A stretch of DNA of 43,963 bases, taken from Stomatobaculum longum (GTDB taxonomy: Bacteria > Bacillota > Clostridia > Lachnospirales > Lachnospiraceae). Made by a program: the position numbers and the translations under genes. Below, piece by piece: positions 24,983 through 34,520 of this stretch. The stretch covers positions 1-43,963 of the forward strand of contig CAJPKN010000003.1 of NCBI GenBank assembly GCA_905370385.1, given 5' to 3'. A model generated the notes under the pieces. The model was not told the DNA's origin. It saw nothing but the letters and a program-made list of their open reading frames with translations, and did not search any database. Within the stretch, counting starts at the first letter, position 1. Every line of letters begins with the position of its first letter.

Positions 24983-25982
24983 AGCGCAGCGCCTCCCGGA
25001 CCGCCGTAAAAAAGTTCGCGCCGCTGTAACTCTTGCCGACCGCTGCCTCTACACTGTCCCAAAGCCCCTCGTTTTCGGCAAAGGGGTGTGCGGCAAGATA
25101 GCGCTCATAGGCTTCGCGCACCAGATTCTGCAGTCTCTCGTCCTGCAGCTTTTTTCTGCGCTTTGCCGTCTCCTCCTTGTCATAGCTTTCGGTGCACTTG
25201 AATACATAATACTTTCCGTCCAGTTCGGTAACTGCGCTCACGGTATTGTCTTCCATTGCAAAAGCGACCCGCTCAAGTTCCGGTGCGAGTTCGCCGCGCG
25301 CAACTTTTTTGGCCGGCGCATCCGCCCCGCAGTACTTCCGCGTAAGCGTGCGGAAGTCGTTGCCCGCCAAGGCTTCTTCGCGCAGCTTTTCCGCAGTTTC
25401 GCGGCTCTCCAAGACAGCATTCTGCAAATGAATGACCTTTGCCTCGCTCTCGCTGACCTCCGCCTTTCTGTCTTCGCGCATTACTTTCCGCAGTTTCAGC
25501 GCGCGCGCGTACTGCTGGAACATGAACTCGACTTCCTCCTCGCCGAGCGAGCCGAAACCGCTCTGCCCCTGCACGGATTCCGTGTAAAACCGCTGCGCTG
25601 CCTCGTGCAGCCGCCTTGTCTCCTCGGTGTCCAGTTTTACGTTCCGTTCTTCCGCCATGCCGTTCAGCGCGCTCAACTCATAGAAAAATTGTCTGAGTTC
25701 ATCGAAATAGGCTTCCGAAAAGGTCTTGGTTCCCCCGCTCACGCGTTTCTCCCAGATTTCGCTCCCGTAGACCGCTTCGGTCTCTCGGCGCGCCGAGGCG
25801 ATAATCATGAGGAGCTGATTCTCGCTGTAGGGAAGCGCCGTTCCGGCTACCGCTTCCTCCTTTTTCTCCCGGCCGCAGGCCGAGAGAAGCAGGCAACAAA
25901 ATATGACAAGAAGCAGGGTGACAAATTTCTCACCCCGCTTCCGCAAACGACTTGTTCTCTCTCTCATCAATTTCGTATCCAT
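24969..25982 (-). CDS. PrsA/SurA-like peptidyl-prolyl isomerase lipoprotein
   Basis: A 337-residue exported lipoprotein: basic N-terminus, hydrophobic segment (20-34) and lipobox LLLSAC with acceptor Cys36. The middle is a helical SurA_N-like region (about 50-180). A parvulin-like domain follows (about 185-285; EALAGNDFRTLTRKYC, ARGELAPELERVAFAM, SAVTELDGKYYVFKC). It probably folds secreted proteins outside the membrane. The start is uncertain: GAGGAGG abuts the ATG at 25982, while the next ATG (25967) lies 15 bases further; either gives the same lipoprotein. Confidence 0.85.
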   Translation of the reverse strand: MDTKLMRERTSRLRKRGEKFVTLLLVIFCCLLLSACGREKKEEAVAGTALPYSENQLLMIIASARRETEAVYGSEIWEKRVSGGTKTFSEAYFDELRQFFYELSALNGMAEERNVKLDTEETRRLHEAAQRFYTESVQGQSGFGSLGEEEVEFMFQQYARALKLRKVMREDRKAEVSESEAKVIHLQNAVLESRETAEKLREEALAGNDFRTLTRKYCGADAPAKKVARGELAPELERVAFAMEDNTVSAVTELDGKYYVFKCTESYDKEETAKRRKKLQDERLQNLVREAYERYLAAHPFAENEGLWDSVEAAVGKSYSGANFFTAVREALRYEGV

Positions 25983-25987
25983 CCTCC

Positions 25988-26455
25988 TCAGCGGTAAAAC
26001 CCATACTCCGCGACGAGCGCAACCAGGATGCCGACCACAACGCCCGCCATCACCTGCAGCGGCGTGTGTCCCACCAATTCCTTCAGCTTCACGGGGAGTA
26101 AATCGGGGTCTTCCGTCTTCCAGAAATCCGTCTCCATCATCTTATTCAGAAGCTTTGACTGTTTTCCGGTCTCCTGCCGCACACCGATTGCGTCTGTCAT
26201 CACGATCATCGCAAGGATAAAGCTGATTGCAAACTCAAAGGAGCTTACACCGTGACAATAGGCCGCACTCACGGAAAGTGCCGTGACCGTCGCGCTGTGC
26301 GAACTCGGCATACCGCCGTTTCCGAGCAATCGCCCGAAGTCTGTTTTTCCCGTTGCCCGAAATTCAATCAGGAATTTGACCAGCTGTGCCACGAAAAAGC
26401 CGAGCACCGCGCTGATTAGCACCTGGTTCGCTTGCAATTGATGAAATATACTCAT
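25988..26455 (-). CDS. Divergent PAP2-family membrane protein
   Basis: The 155-residue protein belongs to the divergent PAP2 (DUF212, YuiD-like) family. It has hydrophobic segments near 11-31, 72-92 and 133-153, and the phosphatase-like signature GNGGMPSSHSATVTAL (45-60) plus GHTPLQVMAGV (129-139). PAP2 enzymes remove phosphate from lipids or sugars; activity of this divergent branch is not well established. It lies 34 bases downstream of glgA. Confidence 0.9.
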   Translation of the reverse strand: MSIFHQLQANQVLISAVLGFFVAQLVKFLIEFRATGKTDFGRLLGNGGMPSSHSATVTALSVSAAYCHGVSSFEFAISFILAMIVMTDAIGVRQETGKQSKLLNKMMETDFWKTEDPDLLPVKLKELVGHTPLQVMAGVVVGILVALVAEYGFYR

Positions 26456-26489
26456 GCAACCCTTCCCTTATTTACCTCACATTGCGGGC

Positions 26490-27935
26490 TCAATATCCGA
26501 TCAGCCAGTCATAGAGCTCCTGGTACTTGAGCGCCGACTGCTGCCAAGAGTAGTCCGCCTGCATCGCACGATCCACAATGTGATTCCAGTCCCGGCGCCG
26601 TTCGCTGTACACCCACTTCGCATAGCGTATGCAATCCAGCATTTCGTGGGCGTTATAGTTCGTGAAGCAGAAGCCGGTTCCCGTGTTTTCATATTGATTG
26701 TATGGCTCTACGGTGTCTTTTAAACCGCCGGTTTCCCGGACTATGGGCAGAGTTCCGTAGTGAAGCGCAACCATCTGCGAGAGGCCGCAGGGCTCAAAAA
26801 GCGAAGGCATCAGATAGGCATCCGCGCCGGCATAAATCGCGTGGGCCACATCGTCCGAATAGTAAATCTGCGCCGAGAGCTTGTCGTGATATTTCCAGTC
26901 GTAGTGGCGGAACAGATTCTCGTAACGCTCCTCGCCGGTGCCGAGCACCACAAACTGCAAGTCTTCCTGACAAAGTTCCTCGATGACCCCTTGAATGAGG
27001 TCAAAGCCCTTCTGGTCGGTCAGACGGGACACAATACCGATGACAAATTTCTTTTCGTCGACCGGCAGCCCCAGGCGCTCCTGCAATGCGGTTTTATTCT
27101 TTTTCTTCTCATGGCGGAAAGTCTTCCCGTCGTACTGCCGCGCAATTTTGGGATCCGTTGCCGGCTCGAACTCGCGGTAATCAATGCCGTTTACAATGCC
27201 GCGGAGCGAGTTGCGCCGTGCGCGCATCAGTCCGTCCAAGCCCTCCCCGTAAAACGGCGTCTGAATTTCCTCGGCATAGGTGGGGCTCACGGTCGTCACC
27301 GCATCCACATAGACAATGCCGCCCTTTAAATAATTTCCGTTCTTATAGGACTCGAGTTTGTCCGGCGTGAAGAAATAGTCGGAGAGTCCCGTAATTCGCT
27401 GAATGGTCTCGACATCCCATACGCCTTGGAACTTCAGGTTATGTATGGTCATCACAGACTTGATGCCCCGGAAAAACTCACCGCCCGCGAAGCGCTCTTT
27501 CAGATAGACCGGAACAAGACCGGTCTGCCAGTCATGGCAGTGAATCACGTCCGGACGGAAGCCGATCAGCGGAAGCGCCGAGAGCAGCGCGCGGGAAAAG
27601 AAGGCAAATTTCTCGAGGTCGTAGAGCCAGTCGCCGTAGGGGCGCGCCCCGCCGAAATAGCCTTCGTTGTCAATGAAATAAAAGGTGACGCCGTTCTCCA
27701 CATACTTTAACACACCGACGTAGCGCTCCGCACCGTTAAAGTCCATGTAAAAATGGGTCACATATTCCATCTCGTTCCGGTATCTCTCCGGAATCGCAAG
27801 ATACTTCGGGAGCACAACGCGCACATCAAAGTATCTCCGGTCGAAACAGGCCGGCAGGGATCCGGCGACATCTGCGAGCCCTCCGGTCTTTATGAAGGGG
27901 ACCGCCTCAGAAGCAGCAAATAAGATGTTCTTCAT
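26490..27935 (-). CDS. glgA: Glycogen synthase (ADP-glucose type)
   Basis: GlgA extends alpha-1,4-glucan from ADP-glucose (GT5). The 481 residues start MKNILFAASEAVPFIKTGGLADV, with the conserved KTGGL (16-20). The C-terminal E-X7-E type stretch is PSLFEPCGLSQMVALHYG with RETGGLKDTV after it. No glgB, glgC, glgD or glgP is nearby. The ATG overlaps the end of recN by 4 bases, so expression is coupled to the repair genes upstream. Confidence 0.95.
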   Translation of the reverse strand: MKNILFAASEAVPFIKTGGLADVAGSLPACFDRRYFDVRVVLPKYLAIPERYRNEMEYVTHFYMDFNGAERYVGVLKYVENGVTFYFIDNEGYFGGARPYGDWLYDLEKFAFFSRALLSALPLIGFRPDVIHCHDWQTGLVPVYLKERFAGGEFFRGIKSVMTIHNLKFQGVWDVETIQRITGLSDYFFTPDKLESYKNGNYLKGGIVYVDAVTTVSPTYAEEIQTPFYGEGLDGLMRARRNSLRGIVNGIDYREFEPATDPKIARQYDGKTFRHEKKKNKTALQERLGLPVDEKKFVIGIVSRLTDQKGFDLIQGVIEELCQEDLQFVVLGTGEERYENLFRHYDWKYHDKLSAQIYYSDDVAHAIYAGADAYLMPSLFEPCGLSQMVALHYGTLPIVRETGGLKDTVEPYNQYENTGTGFCFTNYNAHEMLDCIRYAKWVYSERRRDWNHIVDRAMQADYSWQQSALKYQELYDWLIGY

Positions 27936-29599
27936 CTCATTCCTTCCTTTCTCTTCTCTGCAAGTTGTTTCATTTCCTCGGCTGTCTTTAAAACACCGTC
28001 CGTAATCTCGGCGCCGCCGATCAGCCGTCCGAGTTCCAGGTAGAGCGCCTCTCCCGTAATTTCGCGTATTTCCGTCTCGGTCCGGCTGCCGTCCGACGCC
28101 TTCTCGATCAGATAATGGTGGTCTGCCATGGCAGCGAGTTGCGGGAGATGGGTAATGCAGAGTACTTGGCGGGAGCGGCTGATCTCCATCAGCTTTTCCG
28201 AGACCAACTGGGCCGTACGGCCGCTGATACCGGCATCGATCTCGTCAAAAATCAGGGTTTCGACCCTGTCGTTTGCCGCGAGCACCGCGCGGAGCGCGAG
28301 CATGACGCGAGACAACTCGCCGCCGCTCGCAATCTGGCGCAGCGGCTTGACCGCTTCGCCGGGATTGGTGCGAATATAAAATTCCGCACTCTCGCCGCCT
28401 TGTTCCGTATATTCGGACTGCTCTTCGAAGCGAATTTCAAAGCGCGCATCCTTAAAGTTAAGGGCGGCCAACTCCCGCTCGACACGCTCCGAGAGCGCGG
28501 CGGCAGCGGTGTGTCGAAAACGCCTGAGCTCCTCCGCAGCGGCCTCCAGGGCAGCCCGAGCGGCTTCGCTCTGCTGCTTCAGTCGGGCCGCGCTTTGAAT
28601 TAATTCTTCGATTTCCGCCGCTCGCGTTTCTTTTTTCTTACATAAGTCTAAGAGTCCCGCCTCGTCGCAGTCGTACTTTGCCTCTAGATGACGGATCAAA
28701 TCGAGACGCTCCCCGAGTCGGTTTAAGCCCTCCTCGTCGCTCTCGATTTCACCGCGCTCCGTGCGCACGGCTTCCTCGGCATCCTGTAGGAGGGCATCCA
28801 ACTCCGTCAGCTGTCCCTCCAGGGCGCCCAGCGCGTCCGAATAGCGCACCACGGAGCGAACGGCGCGAAGCGCCTCACTGACCGCGTCGGTGCGGAGCGC
28901 TTCTTCCGCAATGCCGAGGGCCTCTTTGAGCCGCGCCGCATTCTTGGCGCGGGTATAGGCCGCGGCGAGTTCCGCCTCTTCTCCGGGGCGTATGCCGCTC
29001 TCCGAGAGCTCTTTCAGCTCAAAGGAGAGTAAATCCGCCTCTCGGAGCAGGGCCGCGCGGTCGGCGCTCTCGCGCTCCCGCTTCTTCAATGCGCGGTAAT
29101 TTCGGTAGGCCGCCGCATAGGCCTCTTTTGCCGCCTGTCCCTCAGGTGTCAGGCTCTCGTCGAGGATCTCTCCGTGCATCTCGGCCGAAAACAGGGTCTG
29201 CACCTCATGCTGCCCGTGAATATCGATCAGCAGGGCCGCGAGTTCCTTTAACTGCCGCGCCGTTGCCGCCTCTCCGTTGATACGGGAGAGGCTCCGATTC
29301 TTTTGAATCTTACGGCTCACAATGACCGTTCCGTCCTCTTCCGGGAACACCGAAAGCGCAGCCAGTTTTTCTCTCAGTTCTTGCCGCTCGACGGAAAAAA
29401 CAAGCTCCAAATATGCCGCCTCTTCGCCGTTCCGTATCATATCCCTGCCTGTCTTTGCGCCCAGCAGGGCGGAGATAGAGTCGATCAGGATGGATTTTCC
29501 GGCACCGGTCTCACCGGAGAGCACCGTGAATCCCTCCTCAAACGAGAGGCTCGCCTCTCGAATCAAGGCAAAGTTCTTCACCCGCAATCCCAGCAGCAT
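27932..29599 (-). CDS. recN: DNA repair protein RecN
   Basis: RecN is an SMC-like ATPase acting early in double-strand break repair. The 555 residues have Walker A GETGAGKS (29-36), a long central coiled coil (about 160-360), and the C-terminal signature GGELSRVMLALRAVLA followed by Walker B LIFDEIDAGISG. It directly follows argR, the usual Firmicute order. Confidence 0.97.
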   Translation of the reverse strand: MLLGLRVKNFALIREASLSFEEGFTVLSGETGAGKSILIDSISALLGAKTGRDMIRNGEEAAYLELVFSVERQELREKLAALSVFPEEDGTVIVSRKIQKNRSLSRINGEAATARQLKELAALLIDIHGQHEVQTLFSAEMHGEILDESLTPEGQAAKEAYAAAYRNYRALKKRERESADRAALLREADLLSFELKELSESGIRPGEEAELAAAYTRAKNAARLKEALGIAEEALRTDAVSEALRAVRSVVRYSDALGALEGQLTELDALLQDAEEAVRTERGEIESDEEGLNRLGERLDLIRHLEAKYDCDEAGLLDLCKKKETRAAEIEELIQSAARLKQQSEAARAALEAAAEELRRFRHTAAAALSERVERELAALNFKDARFEIRFEEQSEYTEQGGESAEFYIRTNPGEAVKPLRQIASGGELSRVMLALRAVLAANDRVETLIFDEIDAGISGRTAQLVSEKLMEISRSRQVLCITHLPQLAAMADHHYLIEKASDGSRTETEIREITGEALYLELGRLIGGAEITDGVLKTAEEMKQLAEKRKEGMR

Positions 29600-29607
29600 A
29601 AGTCACC

Positions 29608-30057
29608 TCAACCTACAACCATTTTTCTGACTTGTTCCATGAGGAGCAGAGCGTCATCCGTGGAGCGCGTCGCGCAAAAGACCGTGTCATCGCCCGCGAC
29701 ACAGCCCACCGCCTCGTGGAGATGCATGGCATCGAGCGAAGCCGCAACCGCCATGGCCATACCGGAGACCGTTTTCACGACCAGAATATTCTGCGCTCTG
29801 TCCATCCCGACATAGCTGTCCCGCAGGATGCGGACATACTTTTCAATCTTCGGATCCTCGTTCTGCATGACGGTGTAGCGCTGCTTGCCGTTATCCGTCG
29901 CGACCTTCGTGAGACGCATCTCGCGAATGTCACGGGACACGGTCGCCTGGGTCACACGAAAACCGGCCAGTCGAAGTTCCTCGACCAGCTCTTCCTGCGT
30001 CTCGATCTCTTTCTTACCGATTAACTCAACAATTTTCGAATGTCTCTCTAACTTCAT
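29608..30057 (-). CDS. argR: Arginine repressor
   Basis: ArgR is an arginine-sensing transcription regulator. The 149 residues form an N-terminal winged-helix domain (1-70, with ATVSRDIREMRLTK) and a C-terminal oligomerisation/arginine-binding domain. ASLDAMHLHEAVGCVAGDDT holds the GDDT arginine site. It lies between nadK and recN, as in Bacillus (ahrC-recN). Its target genes are not in the window. Confidence 0.97.
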   Translation of the reverse strand: MKLERHSKIVELIGKKEIETQEELVEELRLAGFRVTQATVSRDIREMRLTKVATDNGKQRYTVMQNEDPKIEKYVRILRDSYVGMDRAQNILVVKTVSGMAMAVAASLDAMHLHEAVGCVAGDDTVFCATRSTDDALLLMEQVRKMVVG

Positions 30058-30066
30058 CTGCCCCCC

Positions 30067-30903
30067 TCACAGCGCAGTCATCTTGCTGCGCAATTGTGCC
30101 AAAAAGCTTTCCGCCCCGATGCGGATGACCGGCGTCGTAAGTTTGCTCTCCGAAATGCGCACGCTGTCGCCGCCGAGCAACTGTTCTGTCTCGGCACCGT
30201 CAAAATCAACGCTCTGTATGCCCCCCTCCTCCGGCGGAATGCGTACTTCAAGCACATCCTCCGCACGGAGCACAATGCTCGCGCGATACAGCGAATGCGG
30301 ACATATCGGTGTCAGCACCGTCATACGAGCGACCGGATCAATGATAGGTCCTCCCGCGCTCAGATTGTACGCGGTGGAACCGGTCGGTGTTGAGATAATA
30401 ATACCATCTGCTTTATATTCATTCAAGAAAGCACCGTTCACATAAATGCAGAAATGAACGGGTCCGGCACTGGATTTGCGGGAAACGACAATCTCATTCA
30501 ACGCAAGCCACTCCCGGTCCCGCGGGCTCTCGTGCCCGTTTCGGATAATGCGGCCACGGAGCATCATGCGCTCTTCGATTGTAAAATCATCCAAAATCAG
30601 CTTATCCAAAACACGCGGTATTTCTGCATCCTTACTCGCCACCGTGAGATAGCCCATGTGCCCGAGGTTGATGCCCGCGAGCGGAAGGCCGCTCCCGGCG
30701 AGGCCCCGTGCCGCCCGGATTAAAGTTCCGTCGCCGCCGAGTGTAACGACACAGTCATAGTCGAGCGCAGTAATGCCCCGGGTACTTTGATCCTCGATAT
30801 CGACACGCTGCGCGCCGAGTCTCAGGAGCTGCTCCCGTATGGCCTTTGCCTTCTCATCCGCCCGCTCTTTCCTGCGGTTTACAAAAAGTAAAAAGCGCTT
30901 CAT
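30067..30903 (-). CDS. nadK: NAD kinase
   Basis: NadK makes NADP+ from NAD+. The 278 residues contain GGDGTLIRA (56-64) and the substrate-binding GSTAYNLSAGGPI, both hallmarks. The ATG overlaps the tlyA stop by 4 bases. Confidence 0.97.
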   Translation of the reverse strand: MKRFLLFVNRRKERADEKAKAIREQLLRLGAQRVDIEDQSTRGITALDYDCVVTLGGDGTLIRAARGLAGSGLPLAGINLGHMGYLTVASKDAEIPRVLDKLILDDFTIEERMMLRGRIIRNGHESPRDREWLALNEIVVSRKSSAGPVHFCIYVNGAFLNEYKADGIIISTPTGSTAYNLSAGGPIIDPVARMTVLTPICPHSLYRASIVLRAEDVLEVRIPPEEGGIQSVDFDGAETEQLLGGDSVRISESKLTTPVIRIGAESFLAQLRSKMTAL

Positions 30904-31724
30904 TTCTTTCCCCCCGCAAGCGTCTCATGCGCAGCGGCAACCACCGCGCGGGCGGTCTCCGCCGTCACCTCGGCGGGCATATCCTCGCCGTCCTCGACGC
31001 TGCGCAGCCAAATCAGATACTCGATATTGCCCTCCGGGCCGCGTATCGGAGAAAAGCTTAAGCCGAGCGGCACAAAGCGGGAGGCAGCCGCATAGTCGAG
31101 CACGTTTTCGATGACTTCGACGTGGACCTTTGCGTCCCGCACCACGCCGTGCTTTCCGACCTGCTCTCTCCCCGCCTCGAACTGAGGCTTGATGAGGGCC
31201 ACCACTTCCGCCTCCGCTCCGAGCAGGGCGCGCACCGCGGGGAGAACCTTGGAAAGCGAGATAAACGAGACGTCGATCGAAGAAAAGGCAATCTCTTCCG
31301 GGACCTCCGCCCGCGTCGCATAGCGTATGTTGGTCTTCTCGAGACACACGACGCGATTGTCGTTTCTCAGCTTCCAGTCGAGCTGACCGTGGCCCACATC
31401 GACCGCATAGACCTTCACGGCCCCTTGCTGCAACATGCAGTCCGTGAAACCGCCGGTCGATGCGCCGACATCCATGCAAATTTTACCGGCGAGCGAAAGC
31501 GGAAACTCCTTCAGCGCTTTTTCGAGTTTTAAGCCGCCGCGGCTCACGTAGGGGAGGCGGTTTCCGCGCACTTCGATTGTGACCTCGGACGGGAAGTTCT
31601 GTCCCGCCTTGTCCTCTCTCTGCCCATCCACATATACCAGACCCGCCATGATGAGCGCTTTTGCCTTCTCGCGGCTCTCCGCAAGGCCGCGCCCTGTCAT
31701 CAGTACGTCCAGTCTTTCCTTCAT
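30900..31724 (-). CDS. tlyA: TlyA-family rRNA methyltransferase
   Basis: TlyA-type enzymes 2'-O-methylate cytidines of 16S and 23S rRNA; the Bacillus homologue is YqxC. From the ATG at 31724 the product has 274 residues: an S4 RNA-binding domain (1-60) and an FtsJ-like SAM domain with DVGASTGGFTD (85-95), catalytic candidates Lys66 and DVSFIS (151-156). A longer open frame to 31856 overlaps dxs without support. GGAAGGAAACGG serves as RBS. Whether both rRNA sites are modified here is unknown. Confidence 0.93.
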   Translation of the reverse strand: MKERLDVLMTGRGLAESREKAKALIMAGLVYVDGQREDKAGQNFPSEVTIEVRGNRLPYVSRGGLKLEKALKEFPLSLAGKICMDVGASTGGFTDCMLQQGAVKVYAVDVGHGQLDWKLRNDNRVVCLEKTNIRYATRAEVPEEIAFSSIDVSFISLSKVLPAVRALLGAEAEVVALIKPQFEAGREQVGKHGVVRDAKVHVEVIENVLDYAAASRFVPLGLSFSPIRGPEGNIEYLIWLRSVEDGEDMPAEVTAETARAVVAAAHETLAGGKK

Positions 31725-31743
31725 TCCGTTTCCTTCCCCCCGC

Positions 31744-33609
31744 TCACCAGTGATACTTGTCGCGCAACACCGCGACCACGGAATCCGAATCGATTCCGAG
31801 ATGTTCCCGAAGCACCGAGACATCGCCGTGCTCCACATAGGCGTCCGGCAACGCAATGTGCGTCACCGAGAGTTCCTTCTTCTGTGAGGAAGCCCATTCG
31901 GCCACCTCAAGGCCAAAGCCGCCGCGCAGCACATTTTCCTCGAGCGTCACAAAGTTCTCATGTGTCTCTGCGAGTTCGGCGAGGAGTTCCTTGTCGATCG
32001 GCTTCGCAAAACGCATGTTGACCAAGGTACAGGGCTGTCCGAGCGCCTTTAATTTCTCTCTGACATGCTCTGCCGTACTCACCATGCTGCCGAGCGCAAG
32101 CAGGGCTGTCTTCTCCTCGCGGAAAATAAGCTCTGCCTTGCCGAACCGTATCGGTTCCCTGTGTTCCGCGAGTCCGCGATAGGCCTTGCCGCGCGGATAG
32201 CGTATCGCAATCGGGCCGCCGTAGGCAAAAGCAAAGCGCAGTTCTTCCTCGAGTTCCCAGAGGTTCTTCGGCGCAAGTATGGTCATATTCGGAATACAGC
32301 CGAGATATGAGAGATCGAAGACACCCTGGTGGGTCTCCCCGTCCGCACCGACCAGGCCCGCGCGGTCTATCGCGAAGACAACCGGCAGGTTCTGGATACA
32401 GACATCGTGCAGCACCTGGTCAAAGCCGCGCTGTAAAAAGGAGGAGTACACCGCGACCACAGGCTTCATGCCGCCCGCCGCAAGGCCCGCAGCACTCGTC
32501 ACCGCGTGTTGCTCGGCAATGCCCACGTCAAAACAGCGCTGCGGATAGCGCCTGCCGAAGGCCGCGAGTCCCGTGCCCTCCGGCATCGCCGCCGTCACCG
32601 CGACGATGTTCGGATCCTCCGCCGCGAGCTGAATCAAGGTCTTGGAAAACACATCGGTGTAATCCGGATATTGCTTGTTCTTTTTCGGGACGCCGGTTGC
32701 CAGTTCAAAGGGTCCCACGCCGTGAAAAAGGTCCGGATGCCGCTCCGCGGGGCGGTAGCCCTTGCCCTTCTCTGTAATGACATGCACGAGAACGGCGCGC
32801 GGCAAGCGTCGCGCCTCCTCAAAGACACGCATCAGCTTTTTGATGTCGTGCCCGTCCACCGGGCCCAGATAGGTCACGCCGAGGTTCTCGAAAAACATGC
32901 CCGGAACAAAGAGCTGCTTAATGCCGTTCTTTGTGGTCCTAAGGCTCTCGACCATGTGCTTTCCGATGCCGGGAATCGCGAAGAGCGCCTCCGCGACATT
33001 CTCTTTCAGACGATTGTATCCGGCCGAAGTTCGTATGGAATTCAGATAGGCAGACATGCCGCCCACATTTTCGGAAATCGACATGCGGTTGTCGTTTAAG
33101 ACAATGATGAAGTTCGACTTCATGCGCCCCGCATTGTTCAGCGCCTCGTAGGCCATGCCGCCGGTCAGCGCCCCGTCTCCGATGACTGAAATCACCGCGT
33201 GTTGTTCGCCGCGGAGATCCCGCGCCGTCGCCATGCCGAGGCCCGCCGAAATCGAAGTCGAAGAGTGTCCCGTGTTGAAGGCGTCGCAGGGACTCTCGTT
33301 CCGCTTCGGGAAACCGGCGATGCCGCCGAAACTCCTGAGCCCCGCAAAGTCCTTCTTGCGGCCGCTCAGAATTTTATGCGTATAAGACTGATGTCCGACA
33401 TCCCAAATAATCTTATCCGTCGGAGGAGAGAAGCTCAAATACATGGCCATCGTGAGTTCCACGACGCCGAGATTGCTCGCGAGATGCCCGCCGCACGTCG
33501 AACAGTGCGAAATCAGAAAGCGTCTGATCTCCGCTGCAAGCACATCCCATTCCCCGGGGGAAATTCGCTTGATATCCTCCGGGCCGTTGATGTAATCCAA
33601 TCGCCCCAT
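31744..33609 (-). CDS. dxs: 1-deoxy-D-xylulose-5-phosphate synthase
   Basis: Dxs starts the MEP isoprenoid pathway from pyruvate and glyceraldehyde 3-phosphate, using thiamine diphosphate. From the ATG at 33609 (RBS GGAG, 7 bases upstream) it has 621 residues. DVGHQSYTHK (70-79), the ThDP motif GDGALTGG (144-151) with LNDN (171-174), and catalytic GIAEQHAVT in the middle domain are present. The open frame to 33669 overlaps ispA and is not used. It works with IspH and IspA in the same series. Confidence 0.97.
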   Translation of the reverse strand: MGRLDYINGPEDIKRISPGEWDVLAAEIRRFLISHCSTCGGHLASNLGVVELTMAMYLSFSPPTDKIIWDVGHQSYTHKILSGRKKDFAGLRSFGGIAGFPKRNESPCDAFNTGHSSTSISAGLGMATARDLRGEQHAVISVIGDGALTGGMAYEALNNAGRMKSNFIIVLNDNRMSISENVGGMSAYLNSIRTSAGYNRLKENVAEALFAIPGIGKHMVESLRTTKNGIKQLFVPGMFFENLGVTYLGPVDGHDIKKLMRVFEEARRLPRAVLVHVITEKGKGYRPAERHPDLFHGVGPFELATGVPKKNKQYPDYTDVFSKTLIQLAAEDPNIVAVTAAMPEGTGLAAFGRRYPQRCFDVGIAEQHAVTSAAGLAAGGMKPVVAVYSSFLQRGFDQVLHDVCIQNLPVVFAIDRAGLVGADGETHQGVFDLSYLGCIPNMTILAPKNLWELEEELRFAFAYGGPIAIRYPRGKAYRGLAEHREPIRFGKAELIFREEKTALLALGSMVSTAEHVREKLKALGQPCTLVNMRFAKPIDKELLAELAETHENFVTLEENVLRGGFGLEVAEWASSQKKELSVTHIALPDAYVEHGDVSVLREHLGIDSDSVVAVLRDKYHW

Positions 33610-33623
33610 AGCTGTCTCCGTCC

Positions 33624-34520
33624 TCAGAAGTTGCGTTCCGTGAGATAGGCTATGAGCGCTGCCAGACACTTCGTGTCTCCCGGAAAGTCCTTCAGGCGCT
33701 GCGCCGCTATCTCGCTCTGCTGTCTGACCGCCTCTTTCGCGCTCTCCAAGCCGTACAGGGAGACATAGGTCGTCTTCTGATTTTTTTCGTCCGAGTGCAG
33801 CGGTTTTCCGAGTTCCGCCTCACTCGCCGTCTCGTCCAAAATATCGTCCCGAATCTGGAACGCAAGGCCCACCGCCGCGCCGATTTGCTCCGCAAGCCGC
33901 AGTTCTTCTTCCGTCGCGCCGCCGAGCGCAGCTCCCATCATAAAGGCTGCCTCGAGAAGGGCACCGGTCTTTAAGCGGTAGATGAAGTCAAGCGTTGCCG
34001 CATCCAGACTCTCTCCGGTTTTCTCGACGTCCACGGACTGACCGCCGAGCATGCCGAACACGCCGCTCTTCTCGCCGAGTATCGCGAGGGCGCGCGCCGC
34101 TCTCTCCGGGTGCTTGGAAGCCGCAACCGCTTTCCCTGCGAGGGTGAGTGCCTCCAATACAAGGCCGTCGCCGGCAAGCGTACCCATGGCTTCGCCGTAG
34201 ACATACCAAGTGGTCGGCTTACCCCTTCTCAGGATATCATTGTCCATGCAGGGAAGGTCGTCGTGCACCAGTGAAAAGCTGTGAATCATTTCGAGCGCCG
34301 CAAGGAAGGGAGCCGCCTCTTCTTTCCAGCCGCTCTCACTTCTTGCCTCCGCAAAACACTTACAGCTCTCAAAGAGTAAAATCGGGCGTATGCGCTTGCC
34401 GCCGTTTTCGACCGCCTCGCGCATCGCGCGTATCACCGTGCGCTGAAGCCCGTCTTCGCGGGGCAGCGAAGCGCGAATCAGCGCCTCTACTTCCGACTTA
34501 TCATAGGGAAGGCTCTGCAT
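33624..34520 (-). CDS. ispA: Polyprenyl (farnesyl) diphosphate synthase
   Basis: It condenses IPP with allylic diphosphates. The 298 residues (ATG at 34520 after GGAGG) contain GGKRIRP (40-46), the first aspartate-rich motif DDLPCMDND (87-95) and the second, DDILDET, in the C-terminal half. Farnesyl chain length is likely from family size and context but not proven. The start overlaps the end of xseB by 20 bases. Confidence 0.94.
   Translation of the reverse strand: MQSLPYDKSEVEALIRASLPREDGLQRTVIRAMREAVENGGKRIRPILLFESCKCFAEARSESGWKEEAAPFLAALEMIHSFSLVHDDLPCMDNDILRRGKPTTWYVYGEAMGTLAGDGLVLEALTLAGKAVAASKHPERAARALAILGEKSGVFGMLGGQSVDVEKTGESLDAATLDFIYRLKTGALLEAAFMMGAALGGATEEELRLAEQIGAAVGLAFQIRDDILDETASEAELGKPLHSDEKNQKTTYVSLYGLESAKEAVRQQSEIAAQRLKDFPGDTKCLAALIAYLTERNF

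Noticed and set aside
31744..33669. Upstream extension of dxs (and similar ones for ispA, tlyA, cmk, pyrK)
   Set aside because: The extended starts lie inside upstream genes and lack family support; downstream ATGs have good ribosome-binding sites and the expected family N-termini.
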